From contig CANKYU010000004.1 of assembly GCA_947488295.1 (NCBI GenBank), forward strand, positions 372,001-436,000: DNA of 64,000 nucleotides, given 5' to 3'. Positions 47,392 through 55,605 of the stretch are shown here, in pieces. The stretch comes from an uncultured Anderseniella sp. (lineage in GTDB: Bacteria; Pseudomonadota; Alphaproteobacteria; Rhizobiales; Aestuariivirgaceae). A model generated the notes under the pieces. The model did no database searches and was not told the origin of the DNA. It worked only from the letters and a program-made list of their open reading frames with translations. Within the stretch, counting starts at the first letter, position 1. Every line of letters begins with the position of its first letter. Position numbers and translations under genes: made by a program.

Positions 47392-47418
47392 CAATAAAAA
47401 AGGCCCCCGAGGGAGCCA
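47392..47418 (-). terminator. attenuator terminator of the ilv operon
   Basis: On the minus strand GGCTCCC and GGGGGCC form a GC-rich hairpin (47402–47417) followed by TTTTTTATT. It lies after the leader peptide and before ilvI, where a regulated Rho-independent terminator is expected. Confidence 0.85.
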
Positions 47419-47440
47419 TTTTCGCGCACCACCTTATTCA

Positions 47441-47458
47441 GGTCAGTTCAGACTGACC
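47441..47458 (-). promoter_or_regulatory. ilv leader pause hairpin
   Basis: GGTCAGT and ACTGACC are perfect reverse complements around a 4-base loop and overlap the leader stop codon. This is the place of the 1:2 pause structure in classic attenuators. Confidence 0.65.
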
Positions 47459-47498
47459 CGGCGGAGCGCGTTCGTACCACTACTAGAATGTTTTTCAT
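47448..47498 (-). CDS. ilv operon attenuator leader peptide
   Basis: A 16-codon frame, MKNILVVVRTRSAGSV, with Ile-Leu-Val-Val-Val in a row. Ribosome stalling at these codons when branched-chain aminoacyl-tRNAs are scarce would favour the antiterminator over the terminator at 47392–47418 and allow ilvI expression. The stop falls in a pause hairpin. A candidate promoter predicts transcription starting only about two bases before the ATG, so the peptide may be translated from a leaderless message, as reported for some rhizobial leader peptides. Confidence 0.85.
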   Translation of the reverse strand: MKNILVVVRTRSAGSV

Positions 47499-47506
47499 GG
47501 GCGCGA

Positions 47507-47535
47507 CCATAAGCGGAATATTTTACCGGCGTCAA
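47507..47535 (-). promoter_or_regulatory. candidate ilv promoter
   Basis: Minus strand: TTGACG (47535–47530), a 17-base spacer and TTATGG (47512–47507). The −10 is weak, but the position would put the start at about 47500, next to the leader ATG at 47498. An alternative −10 (TAAAAT within the spacer) lacks a good −35. Confidence 0.4.
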
Positions 47536-47583
47536 CCTGCGAACGGGTTTTATTCTTAAGTCGGTGTAAGTTTCCTGTGCGCC

Positions 47584-48609
47584 CTAACTACCGAATACCA
47601 CACCGTGCTGCTGCGACCTCAGTCGGGTATCGCGAGATTTCACCAGCACAGGTTGACCATTCAGAATTTCCTTGCACCGCTGCACAACCTCTTGTTCAAG
47701 GCGCTGCATGGCCTCATGAGTATAGAAAGTCAGATGTGGGCTGAGCAGAACATTATCCATCTCGAACAGCTCACTCAGGAGATGGCCGGTCAGGCTGAGC
47801 GGCTCCTGACTGAACACATCGAGCCCGGCACCGGCAATGCGGTTTTGCTTCAGGGCTGCAAGCAGGGCTGCCTCGTCCACAATGGCACCGCGCGATGAAT
47901 TGATCAGAAACGCTGATCGTTTCATGCATCTGAGTTCGCCTTCGCCAATCAGGTGGCGGGTTTCCGGCTTCAGGACACAGTGGATGGATACGAAATCACA
48001 CTGCGCCAGCATGTCGTGCAGGTCATCGATCTTCTCCACACCGGCTGCGGCCATCTCGTCCCTGCTCTTGGACGGGTCGTAGCCAATCACCCTGGCGCGA
48101 AAACCCGCCCCCGCCATCCGAGCCATGCTCTTGCTAATCCGTCCCACGCCGATCAGTCCGACTGTCTTACCGGCGATGTCACTGCTCAGCCAGGAACTTT
48201 GCGGCCACGCCCAACCATCGCGATGCATGGCTGTCTGCAACGGAACAAGTTTTTTGGCCAGTGCGATCATCAGGGCGAATGCACCCTCGGCAACGGTTTC
48301 CTCGGCATATTCGGGAATATTGACCACCGGCACCCTCGCGGCATTTGCAGCTGCAAAATCAATCGCGTCTATGCCGACCCCGTACTTGACGACACCCTTG
48401 AGCCGTTCGGCGTTGCGAAAAACCCGCTCGGTGATCGGCGTGTAACACATCAGCAGCAGGTCAGCGTCTCGCGTTTGCGCAACCAGTTCATTTTCGCCCA
48501 CATCGTCCGGCAACAGCACCAGCGCGGCGCCACAGTCGCGGAAATACCCGTCGATCAGCGGACATTCCAGTTCCCGGTCGGTGCGTACGACTTTAATTTT
48601 GTCGGCCAT
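47584..48609 (-). CDS. D-isomer 2-hydroxyacid dehydrogenase
   Basis: A 341-residue NAD-dependent dehydrogenase: Rossmann motif GKTVGLIGVGRISKSMARM (GxGxxS variant), catalytic Arg in INSSRGAIVDEAAL, and Glu and His in GLDVFSQEPL and LLSPHLTFYT. Family members act on D-2-hydroxyacids, for example phosphoglycerate or glyoxylate/hydroxypyruvate. GGAG sets ATG 48609 as the start rather than 48645. The substrate is unknown. Confidence 0.87.
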   Translation of the reverse strand: MADKIKVVRTDRELECPLIDGYFRDCGAALVLLPDDVGENELVAQTRDADLLLMCYTPITERVFRNAERLKGVVKYGVGIDAIDFAAANAARVPVVNIPEYAEETVAEGAFALMIALAKKLVPLQTAMHRDGWAWPQSSWLSSDIAGKTVGLIGVGRISKSMARMAGAGFRARVIGYDPSKSRDEMAAAGVEKIDDLHDMLAQCDFVSIHCVLKPETRHLIGEGELRCMKRSAFLINSSRGAIVDEAALLAALKQNRIAGAGLDVFSQEPLSLTGHLLSELFEMDNVLLSPHLTFYTHEAMQRLEQEVVQRCKEILNGQPVLVKSRDTRLRSQQHGVVFGS

Positions 48610-48710
48610 GTGTGAACTCCATTGAGGCTCGCTCACACCGACCATAGCAGTGCAACCCCGCGGGTGCAGTCACAGATTGCAGCCACCGGGCAGGCAAATT
48701 CGCGATAGCT

Positions 48711-49856
48711 CTATATCGGCGTACCCAGAACTGCTCCGCACTCCTTGTCGGACATGCAGTCAATCAGCCCGGCCTTGGTTGCCGCATCAAATTCACCGTT
48801 TATTTCAACACTTGTCTGGCCGGCATTGCGCAGCTTGACCTGCAACTGCAGGATCATCTTCAGATTTCCATTTGCAGTGGCCCGGGCAATATCGGCCATG
48901 GCCTGATCGTACTGTTGCAACTTCATTCTGAAAAATGCCCGTCTCATGAGGAAATCGGGTTTTTCGTGCTCCTGAACGTTGCCCATCATTTCATTGAGAT
49001 CGGCTATGGCATTGGCGACATCTCCCGACCGCAGATATGCCTCCTGCCTGTATCTGAGCATCTGGTTTCGCCAGCGCGCCCCTTTCGGCATGTCCGCAAG
49101 AACATCCGTCATTGTCCTTATCGCAATTGCCGGATGATCCATTTGCAGCAGCACTCTGCCCAGGGCCGAGCCTGGCATCTCAGCCGGGCTATAGACAGCG
49201 CTGTAAAAAATTGCCTCCGTCTTGTGTAACGGCAGTGCGCGGGCATAGAGTGCTGCAGCGTCACCAAATCGCTTTCGGTATTGCAGTGCCCTACCGAGGT
49301 GCATCAGCGGTTCCGGCCTGTCGGGCAAGAGGCGAATGGCTTCCTGCAGATCCGTGAGGTCGGAGTAGAGGTTATCTTTCGCCAATCTCGCGACACCGCG
49401 TATGAGTCGGGCAATACCATTGTTGGCGTCTTGTTCAAGTACCTCGCTTGCAATTGTGATTGCGTCTGCGTTTCTGATGTCGTTGAGCCGCTGCTGGGCG
49501 ATCATCAGCTTTACCGGAATATTGTCGGGATCCAATTCGGCATATGCCTCAACAAACTGAATATCCTGTTTTTGAAAAAACCAGACATTTGAATCTCTGG
49601 AGACCTGCAGCCGCTTTTTCATGGCTTTGAGGCGGTTTGAAACAGGTTGTTCCCGGTCAAGGGCAACTGCATCACAACCTTTCACAATGGCCATCGCATG
49701 TTGCCGGTTCTTGGGTGTGTCGTCGCAGGAGATTACTGGTGATACCTGCGTCGAGTTGAGCGCTTGCGCCCAAACACCGGAAACCGGACCGGCTGTAACG
49801 CCAATTGCAGCAATGACCAGGAATCTTGTTACCGAAGCTAAAGAGCAATGGGGCAT
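48711..49856 (-). CDS. secreted TPR-repeat protein with peptidoglycan-binding-like end
   Basis: A 381-residue exported protein (signal peptide to about residue 31, SGVWAQ). The middle holds TPR-like helical hairpins, for example ARLIRGVARLAKDNLYSDL, PLMHLGRALQYRKRFGDA and AYLRSGDVANAIADLNEMM. The C-terminal LQLQVKLRNAGQTSVEINGE followed by FDAATKAG recalls the peptidoglycan-binding fold (LQxxL…G…GxFDxxT). Cysteines near the start and end could pair. It is one of three tandem related genes; the next one upstream is truncated. Confidence 0.7.
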   Translation of the reverse strand: MPHCSLASVTRFLVIAAIGVTAGPVSGVWAQALNSTQVSPVISCDDTPKNRQHAMAIVKGCDAVALDREQPVSNRLKAMKKRLQVSRDSNVWFFQKQDIQFVEAYAELDPDNIPVKLMIAQQRLNDIRNADAITIASEVLEQDANNGIARLIRGVARLAKDNLYSDLTDLQEAIRLLPDRPEPLMHLGRALQYRKRFGDAAALYARALPLHKTEAIFYSAVYSPAEMPGSALGRVLLQMDHPAIAIRTMTDVLADMPKGARWRNQMLRYRQEAYLRSGDVANAIADLNEMMGNVQEHEKPDFLMRRAFFRMKLQQYDQAMADIARATANGNLKMILQLQVKLRNAGQTSVEINGEFDAATKAGLIDCMSDKECGAVLGTPI

Positions 49857-50161
49857 TGTGATTTACCTTCCATCAAACTGGATATTTTCAACCGTCTTTT
49901 CATCGCCTCAAGGCGCATGGATGTCGGTTGCTTACCGTCAAGCGCTACGGCAGTACATGCCGCAACGATTTGTGCCGCATGTAGCCGGTTCCTGGGTCTG
50001 TCACTACATGAACATATCGGGGACATCCGCATTGCCGGCGGACTTGATGCCTGTGCCGCAGCGCTGGAAATAAAACCAGTTACGCTGGCAAACGCACCAA
50101 GCGTCAGCAGAATTGCGGCGGGAACGACGGAGTGCTGTGACGTGGTCGCTGGTTCTGACAT
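49838..50161 (-). pseudogene. truncated paralogue of the adjacent TPR gene
   Basis: A 107-residue frame with its own signal peptide (VPAAILLTLGAFASVTGF) followed by CSDRPRNRLHAAQIVAACTA and AVALDGKQPTSMRLEAMKRR, clearly related to DDTPKNRQHAMAIVKGCDAV and LDREQPVSNRLKAMKKRL at the same place in the neighbouring gene at 48711. It stops after about 90 shared residues and overlaps the neighbour's start. It is either the remnant left by deletion between tandem copies or a short product; remnant is favoured. Confidence 0.6.
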
Positions 50162-50169
50162 TGTCCCGG

Positions 50170-51342
50170 CTAACACTTTGGATCTATTGAGCAGGCCATC
50201 AGCCCGTTCAGAAACGTGTGATCTTTCACGGAATGCTTGGCCGTGTCCGAGTAGTACCCTTGCGTTATCATTCGAGCCATCAGCGCATTGGCAACTTCCG
50301 GATCCAGCTTGGCTGATGTCAGAAAGCTCTCAAATGCATCATTTGCGCGGCCAAGGCCCCGAAGAGCAACGCCTCGGTAGCGCCCTATCCAGGCGCGCTT
50401 TCGCGCTTCCCCGGCAAGCACAATGTCAGCATCTGTGACCACCTGCTGATAATTTTTCTGCTTGAGATTTAACAGCACCCGTTCCTCGAGCGCCCTGATG
50501 TAACCCGGCAGCAATTCGAGCGACTTTGCAATGTCTGCTGCGGCAAGCTGTAATTCATTCATACGCAAATATTGTCTTGCGCGAAGGTAATAGCCACGCG
50601 CCTTGTCCGGGTAGAGTTTTATGAGCCTGTCGAAATCCACAAGCGCCTTGGCGTTTTGCCGATTGTCGCCGTAAATCGTGCCACGTAGTCCCAGTGTGCT
50701 GCCGTATAGTTCAAAGCCATCTTCTCCTTTGTGGAAGAAGCTGTACTGCGCGTTAACAGCTTCACGGTCAGCGTCCAGAATTATCTGCCATTGAGCTTCG
50801 GCTTGTTTTATCTTTCCGCGGCGGTAGAGGAAGAGACCAAATGATTTCCTTGCATCATAGTCTTTCGGATCAAGCTCGACTGCGCGGGCATGGATCTTTT
50901 CACGTTGACCAAACGTGATGTGGTACGCGCTAAGGTTAGCCAGCACGGTCAGACTCTTGGACCACTCAGGCGCTACCGCATACAACTTGCGGGCTGCAAA
51001 ATATGAATCGTCGCGGCGAAGCAGTTGAGCCAGAACAACAGCCCTGCGCATCAACGCCGGCGGAAACGTCGGGTCCAGTTTCAAAGAGGCGTCAATCGCC
51101 TCAAGGGTCTCCTTGAACCGGTCCTGCCTATAGAGTATCTCAGCTCTACGCCAATGGTACTTCGCCGCCTGATCCGGCTTCACATCCTTGGCCGCGAGCA
51201 GTTTTGAGCAGGCTGCATAAACGGGATCAAGATCGCCGCGCAATGTGTCTTCAAGACACAACTGCCGGTCATCGGCAGACGCATCCACCCCCATCAGAAA
51301 GATGAATAAGACACCTGTGAATATGGTTCGGCCAAATCTCAT
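50170..51342 (-). CDS. secreted TPR-repeat protein
   Basis: A 390-residue exported protein (signal peptide FTGVLFIFLMGVDASA). TPR units follow: KYHWRRAEILYRQDRFKETL, SFGLFLYRRGKIKQAEAQWQ, GYYLRARQYLRMNELQLAAA and others. The C-terminus (ALMARMITQGYYSDTAKHSV, then LMACSIDPKC) resembles a peptidoglycan-binding-like end with cysteines and is related to the end of the TPR gene at 48711. ATG 51342 follows a GCGGGA stretch. It lies on the same strand as its paralogues, making a tandem family. Confidence 0.7.
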   Translation of the reverse strand: MRFGRTIFTGVLFIFLMGVDASADDRQLCLEDTLRGDLDPVYAACSKLLAAKDVKPDQAAKYHWRRAEILYRQDRFKETLEAIDASLKLDPTFPPALMRRAVVLAQLLRRDDSYFAARKLYAVAPEWSKSLTVLANLSAYHITFGQREKIHARAVELDPKDYDARKSFGLFLYRRGKIKQAEAQWQIILDADREAVNAQYSFFHKGEDGFELYGSTLGLRGTIYGDNRQNAKALVDFDRLIKLYPDKARGYYLRARQYLRMNELQLAAADIAKSLELLPGYIRALEERVLLNLKQKNYQQVVTDADIVLAGEARKRAWIGRYRGVALRGLGRANDAFESFLTSAKLDPEVANALMARMITQGYYSDTAKHSVKDHTFLNGLMACSIDPKC

Positions 51343-51528
51343 GTCCCGCTCGCTTTTAAGGCTTGCCTGCAATACCGTCAGCCTACCGACGAGTTTGTTA
51401 ACGGCTTCTTAAGGACTGAAATGCGGGAAAAACAATCAAGAAACGTCGTTAAGAAACAGGCTTAACCGGCAAATCAGCCCGACTGTGTGAAACCACCAGC
51501 CGCACGGCTGAAGTACAAGGAGACCACC

Positions 51529-51999
51529 ATGCTGAAATCCCCCGCTCTTGACCCTGCCCTGATCGAGGCAAAGGTCGGGTCCGGATATCCGGCACCGTTC
51601 AACATCTCAACCGCCGGCCGGGCAAAGAAAATGCTGACCAGCGCCCTGGGCCTGAGCCAGTTCGGGGTCAACATCACCGAACTGGACCCGCACAGCGCAA
51701 CATCCCTGCGCCACTGGCACTCACACGAGGATGAGTTCATCTATGTTCTGGACGGCGAAGTGACGCTGGTAACCGGCAATGGAGAACAGGTTTTGACAAA
51801 AGGCATGTGCGCCGGATTTCCCGCCGGTGTCGAGGATGGCCACTGCGTCGAAAACAGGTCAGGCAAGCCCGCAACCATATTGGAGGTCGGCAGCCGCGAT
51901 GATCGTGACGAAGGCAACTACCCCGATGTCGACCTGCACTGCCAACCGAACCGCTACAAGCATGTACAGTTCACCCGCAAGGACGGCACGCCGTACTGA
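51529..51999 (+). CDS. cupin domain protein
   Basis: A 156-residue single-cupin protein with metal-binding motif 1, RHWHSHEDEFIYVLDGEVTL (two His and a Glu), and motif 2 in FPAGVEDGHCVENRS. The function could be isomerase, oxygenase or sensing; it is not clear. AAGGAGA before ATG 51529 gives the start. Transcribed towards the BA14K gene. Confidence 0.83.
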   Translation: MLKSPALDPALIEAKVGSGYPAPFNISTAGRAKKMLTSALGLSQFGVNITELDPHSATSLRHWHSHEDEFIYVLDGEVTLVTGNGEQVLTKGMCAGFPAGVEDGHCVENRSGKPATILEVGSRDDRDEGNYPDVDLHCQPNRYKHVQFTRKDGTPY

Positions 52000-52007
52000 A
52001 GGACACG

Positions 52008-52041
52008 AAAAATGCGGCGGCCAGGTTTCCCTGACCGCCGC
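52008..52041 (-). terminator. terminator of the BA14K gene
   Basis: GCGGCGG/CAGG and CTG/CCGCCGC arms (52014–52041) form a long stem with one bulge; the minus strand then reads ATTTTTC. It serves the minus-strand BA14K gene and may also end the cupin message. Confidence 0.75.
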
Positions 52042-52070
52042 GAAAGCTCAATACTGACTGCCGATACGGC

Positions 52071-52586
52071 TTACTGAGCCTGACAGAAATACTTGATGCC
52101 GTCATAGCCGGTGTAAGTACCGGACCGCGCGTTGAATGAACGGTACCTGGCGCGGCAATAATCGAACCATTCGTCTGTCCAGGGTTCGATTGCGTCATCG
52201 GCGTAACGCCTGACGGGTTCGTCGCGAATCGGCGCACGCACAGGTTCGTACTGGTCGATACAGTCGTCATAGGCGCGGTCATAGTGGCGCTGCCAGGGTC
52301 CAGCAGTACCAACGGCACTGCCGACAGCCCCGGTTGATCCGCCGATAATGGCGCCCTTGCCGGCACCCTTGCCGCCACCGAGCACACCGCCGATGATGGC
52401 GCCGATGGCAGCTCCGCCAACGGCGGTACCCAGCGCGGATTCGCCACGATCAATCCGGCTGTCAGCATAGCGCTTGGCTTCACGATGACAGCGGCCATCC
52501 CTGGCGGACGCAGTATCAATGGTGGTCATGAACACAGCAGCACCAAGTGCCGCAACAACTAAAGACTTCAAGGCTGTAGAATACAC
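52071..52586 (-). CDS. BA14K family protein
   Basis: A 171-residue secreted protein: signal peptide (about residues 1–28), a glycine-zipper segment (GGAAIGAIIGGVLGGGKGAG, about residues 57–76) that may insert in or span the outer membrane, and a C-terminal BA14K motif (FDYCRARYRSFNARSGTYTG). BA14K proteins are found in Hyphomicrobiales and are cell-surface, lectin-like and immunoreactive in Brucella. Function here is not known. Confidence 0.85.
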   Translation of the reverse strand: MYSTALKSLVVAALGAAVFMTTIDTASARDGRCHREAKRYADSRIDRGESALGTAVGGAAIGAIIGGVLGGGKGAGKGAIIGGSTGAVGSAVGTAGPWQRHYDRAYDDCIDQYEPVRAPIRDEPVRRYADDAIEPWTDEWFDYCRARYRSFNARSGTYTGYDGIKYFCQAQ

Positions 52587-52640
52587 GATTTCCCCTCCTT
52601 CGGTGGAAATGCCCCTATAGCGATTGGCAATATCGGGATT

Positions 52641-54152
52641 CTATGGCTGCATTGTGAGCAAATCCTTAACAAGTTCTGAATTTTCCAGTGGCCATATCGG
52701 CCTTGGAATATTCCGGTAGGTCAACTCCCGCAACCGCATGGAGGCTATGCCACCGGCGTCAACCAGCAGGGTTTCGCGGGCAACCGGGCCGTAGGCAGCC
52801 TTGAAATGATTGCGGCTTTTCAGGCCGATCGTGGTCAGTTGCTCCGGGTTGATACCAACCGACCTGAACACATTCAGGTCCATGACGGCAGTCGGCACCG
52901 AGGACACGATCACATCAATTCCGCCAACACGCACCACCGCCGTTGCGCCCATGGAAAATGCTACACCGCGCCACATGGGCCCGGCGCAGATAAATTCGCC
53001 ATCTGTCAGGTTGACCACCTCAGCCTCCACCTCCAGCGGCGGTGTGAGCTCCGGCGCGCCCTTGCCGCCCAGTGAGAGGTGTACTGTGGCGCCGATACCG
53101 GCATTCACGGCCTGTTCAACACTGACCGGATCGCTGATGGTAGCAAAGGCTGCGCGTTCCAGCCGTGCAGCAATCATGGCGCGCAGCAGGTTGGGACTGT
53201 CGCCATAGGCGCCACCAGCCGGATTATCAGCAAAATCAGCCAGCACAAGCGGCCTGTCGCCGGCGCTGCCGCGTGTTGCCAGCGCCATGGCGTCAGCCGG
53301 TGTGGCAAACTCAAGCTGTGTGTCATGACGGCTGTGCCACACCGCCTGCATCAGCTCTGCAGCCGCGGCGCACCCTGCCCGCTTATCGCTCGCCGTCACA
53401 ACCACATTGGGACCTATATCGGGTACATCCGACCACGGAAACCCGATCTGGATCGAGGCACACACGATACCGTCGCGGGCTTCCACTGTTTCCGCCAGTT
53501 TCAACAGGCCCGGCATCGGTTGGCCGTCCGCCGTCTGGCCATGATTGGCCGCATCCATCATCGGCAGGCGCGCCATCACCAGTTCAGGTCGCGGCGCACC
53601 CTGCAGCACATCCTGCATCAAGCGTGCCATGTGCAGTGCGCGTTCGCGCTGATCCACATGCGGATAGGTGCGGTAGGCCATCATCATGTCAGCCGCGGCG
53701 ATCATGGCCGCTGACACATTGGCGTGCATATCCAGCGTTACAGCAATCAGCGTGTCTTCGCCTGCCAGCGCCCGCACGTCATGCAGGAGCTCGCCTTCTG
53801 CATCGAGCGTGGTCTCGGTGACCATCGAACCGTGCAGGACCAGCGCCACAGCGTCGAACTCCTGACCGGCCTGCAACGGTTCCAGAATCAACTGCTTCAC
53901 ACGATCCCAGTCGGCTGCTGCCATGGGACCGGAGGGACTGGCAGACGCGGCAAGCGGCACCTCCAGCGACCAGTCATAATTCTGCGCTGCCTCGATGAAA
54001 CCGGCAATCTCGGTATTGGTACCGGCAAGTACAGATGCCGCCTGCATGCCTTCATGCCAATAGCGGGTTTCGAAATCAGCCTTCACCGTGGCGATCCGGT
54101 TAAACGTATTGGTCTCGTGCATGATCTCCGCCAGCAGAACCCTGCGTGTCAT
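52641..54152 (-). CDS. M81 family metallopeptidase (MlrC-like)
   Basis: A 503-residue protein of the microcystinase-C/M81 family: N-terminal RRVLLAEIMHETNTFNRI (His and Glu of the metal site), ALVLHGSMVTE, AVTLDMHANVS and TYPHVDQRERALHMARLM with further His/Asp ligands. Members cleave linear peptides or modified amino acid derivatives; the substrate is not known here. ATG 54152 overlaps the GNAT stop (54149). Confidence 0.88.
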   Translation of the reverse strand: MTRRVLLAEIMHETNTFNRIATVKADFETRYWHEGMQAASVLAGTNTEIAGFIEAAQNYDWSLEVPLAASASPSGPMAAADWDRVKQLILEPLQAGQEFDAVALVLHGSMVTETTLDAEGELLHDVRALAGEDTLIAVTLDMHANVSAAMIAAADMMMAYRTYPHVDQRERALHMARLMQDVLQGAPRPELVMARLPMMDAANHGQTADGQPMPGLLKLAETVEARDGIVCASIQIGFPWSDVPDIGPNVVVTASDKRAGCAAAAELMQAVWHSRHDTQLEFATPADAMALATRGSAGDRPLVLADFADNPAGGAYGDSPNLLRAMIAARLERAAFATISDPVSVEQAVNAGIGATVHLSLGGKGAPELTPPLEVEAEVVNLTDGEFICAGPMWRGVAFSMGATAVVRVGGIDVIVSSVPTAVMDLNVFRSVGINPEQLTTIGLKSRNHFKAAYGPVARETLLVDAGGIASMRLRELTYRNIPRPIWPLENSELVKDLLTMQP

Positions 54153-54688
54153 GCCGGTTTTCCCCCGCACCCGGCAATCAATCCGTCCAGGTCGTGCCAG
54201 CCAATGCGCCTGTCCGGAGCGTCACCACCGGCAAACTTGTCGGTGCCGTAGGCATCGGTGACGCCGCCGAGCCGCTCGTAAAAACCGATTGCCGCCGTAT
54301 TGTCCTCAAATACCCAAAGGCAGATATTCGCGGCGCCGGCGGCCTGCGCGGCAATCGCGGCCTCTTTCATCAATTTTCGGCCAAGACCGTTGCCTTTGCT
54401 CTCAGGCAATAGATGCAGGTGCTCGACGGTGAAGTCGTAGCCTTCATCTTCGGGGTCGTTATGCAGGGCAATCAGCCCGACAACCGAACCGGCCTCACGC
54501 GCCAGTTTCACTATCGGATACCGGGTGTCAGCCAGTGCTGCATGCCAGTACCGGGTGCGCTCGCCGTCAACTTCGCTGTCCAGATAGGCGTCCGGCAGGA
54601 TGCCCCGGTAGGTCGCCTTCCAGCTTTCCGCATGCACCCGGGCCACGGCGTCAGCATCATCAGGTCCGGCATCAACGATTTCGTTCAT
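54149..54688 (-). CDS. GNAT family N-acetyltransferase
   Basis: A 179-residue acetyltransferase: ARVHAESWKATYRGILPDAY at the start (the ATYRGILPD motif is common in this subgroup), EHLHLLPESKGNGLGRKLM with the acetyl-CoA-binding loop, and LWVFEDNTAAIGFYERLGG. Acceptor unknown. It overlaps miaA at one end and the M81 gene at the other by four bases, giving a run miaA–GNAT–M81. Confidence 0.88.
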   Translation of the reverse strand: MNEIVDAGPDDADAVARVHAESWKATYRGILPDAYLDSEVDGERTRYWHAALADTRYPIVKLAREAGSVVGLIALHNDPEDEGYDFTVEHLHLLPESKGNGLGRKLMKEAAIAAQAAGAANICLWVFEDNTAAIGFYERLGGVTDAYGTDKFAGGDAPDRRIGWHDLDGLIAGCGGKPA

Positions 54689-55605
54689 TTGAGCAAGATC
54701 TCCAGCGCCTGCTGACGGGTCTCGGCCTTTGGCCAGTCCGCCATCTGGTTTCGAATCCAGGTCATCTGTCGCTTGGCATAGTTGCGGGTTTGTTTCTGCG
54801 CCAGATCAGTTGCGTCTTTCAACAGCAGTTCACCGGCAATGTGTCCGGCCAGCGCCGCAACGCCGATGGCTTTCATGGCCGGCAGATCCGGCGCAAGGCC
54901 CAGCGCCAGAAGCCGTTCAACTTCGCCCACTGCACCGCTGTCAAGCATCGCGTGAAACCTGGCATCACATGACCTGTACAGTTCCTCTCTCGGTGGCATC
55001 AATGCAACCCGCCGCACTTCGGCACCGGCCAGCACCGAGACCTGTCGTGCCGCAGCGAAGTGATCGCCGAGCGGTTTGCCAGTTGCCTGCAGCACCTCAA
55101 GCGCCCGTACGATCCGCTGTCCGTCTGCGGGTTCGATACGCGCGGCGTCATCTGCCGCCATCCGGGCCAGCTCCGCATGCAGCACACCGGGGCCTTCACG
55201 CTGCAGCCGCGCACGCCAGTGATCTCGGACATCGACCGGGACATCCGGTATCGGTGACAGGCCCTCCACCAGTACCTTGAAGTACAAACCGGTGCCGCCG
55301 GCAATCACCGGAACCCTGCCCGACAGCCAGGCATCTGTTATTTCCGTGCCCGCCGCCGCAAGCCAGCGCCCCGCCGACCAGGCATCATCTGCGGGCGCAC
55401 ACCCGAACAGCTTGTGCGGTACCCTGGCTTCATCGGCCCGCGACGGCCGGGAGGTCAATACGTCCAGTTCGGTGTAAACCTGCATGGCATCGGCGTTGAT
55501 AACCACACCATTCAGACGCTCGGCAACGTCCATGGCCACAGCCGACTTGCCGCTGGCAGTCGGGCCTGCAATAAGGATGGCGGTTTTCAATCGAGTATTC
55601 ACCAT
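54685..55605 (-). CDS. miaA: tRNA dimethylallyltransferase
   Basis: A 306-residue enzyme that adds the dimethylallyl group to A37 of UNN-decoding tRNAs. P-loop GPTASGKS at residues 14–21, NADAMQVYTELDVLTSRPS, VIAGGTGLYFKVLVEGLS and the C-terminal QKQTRNYAKRQMTWIRNQ are diagnostic. The ATG at 55605 shares two bases with the serB start on the other strand; the longer frame beyond it is an antisense shadow. Confidence 0.95.
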   Translation of the reverse strand: MVNTRLKTAILIAGPTASGKSAVAMDVAERLNGVVINADAMQVYTELDVLTSRPSRADEARVPHKLFGCAPADDAWSAGRWLAAAGTEITDAWLSGRVPVIAGGTGLYFKVLVEGLSPIPDVPVDVRDHWRARLQREGPGVLHAELARMAADDAARIEPADGQRIVRALEVLQATGKPLGDHFAAARQVSVLAGAEVRRVALMPPREELYRSCDARFHAMLDSGAVGEVERLLALGLAPDLPAMKAIGVAALAGHIAGELLLKDATDLAQKQTRNYAKRQMTWIRNQMADWPKAETRQQALEILLK

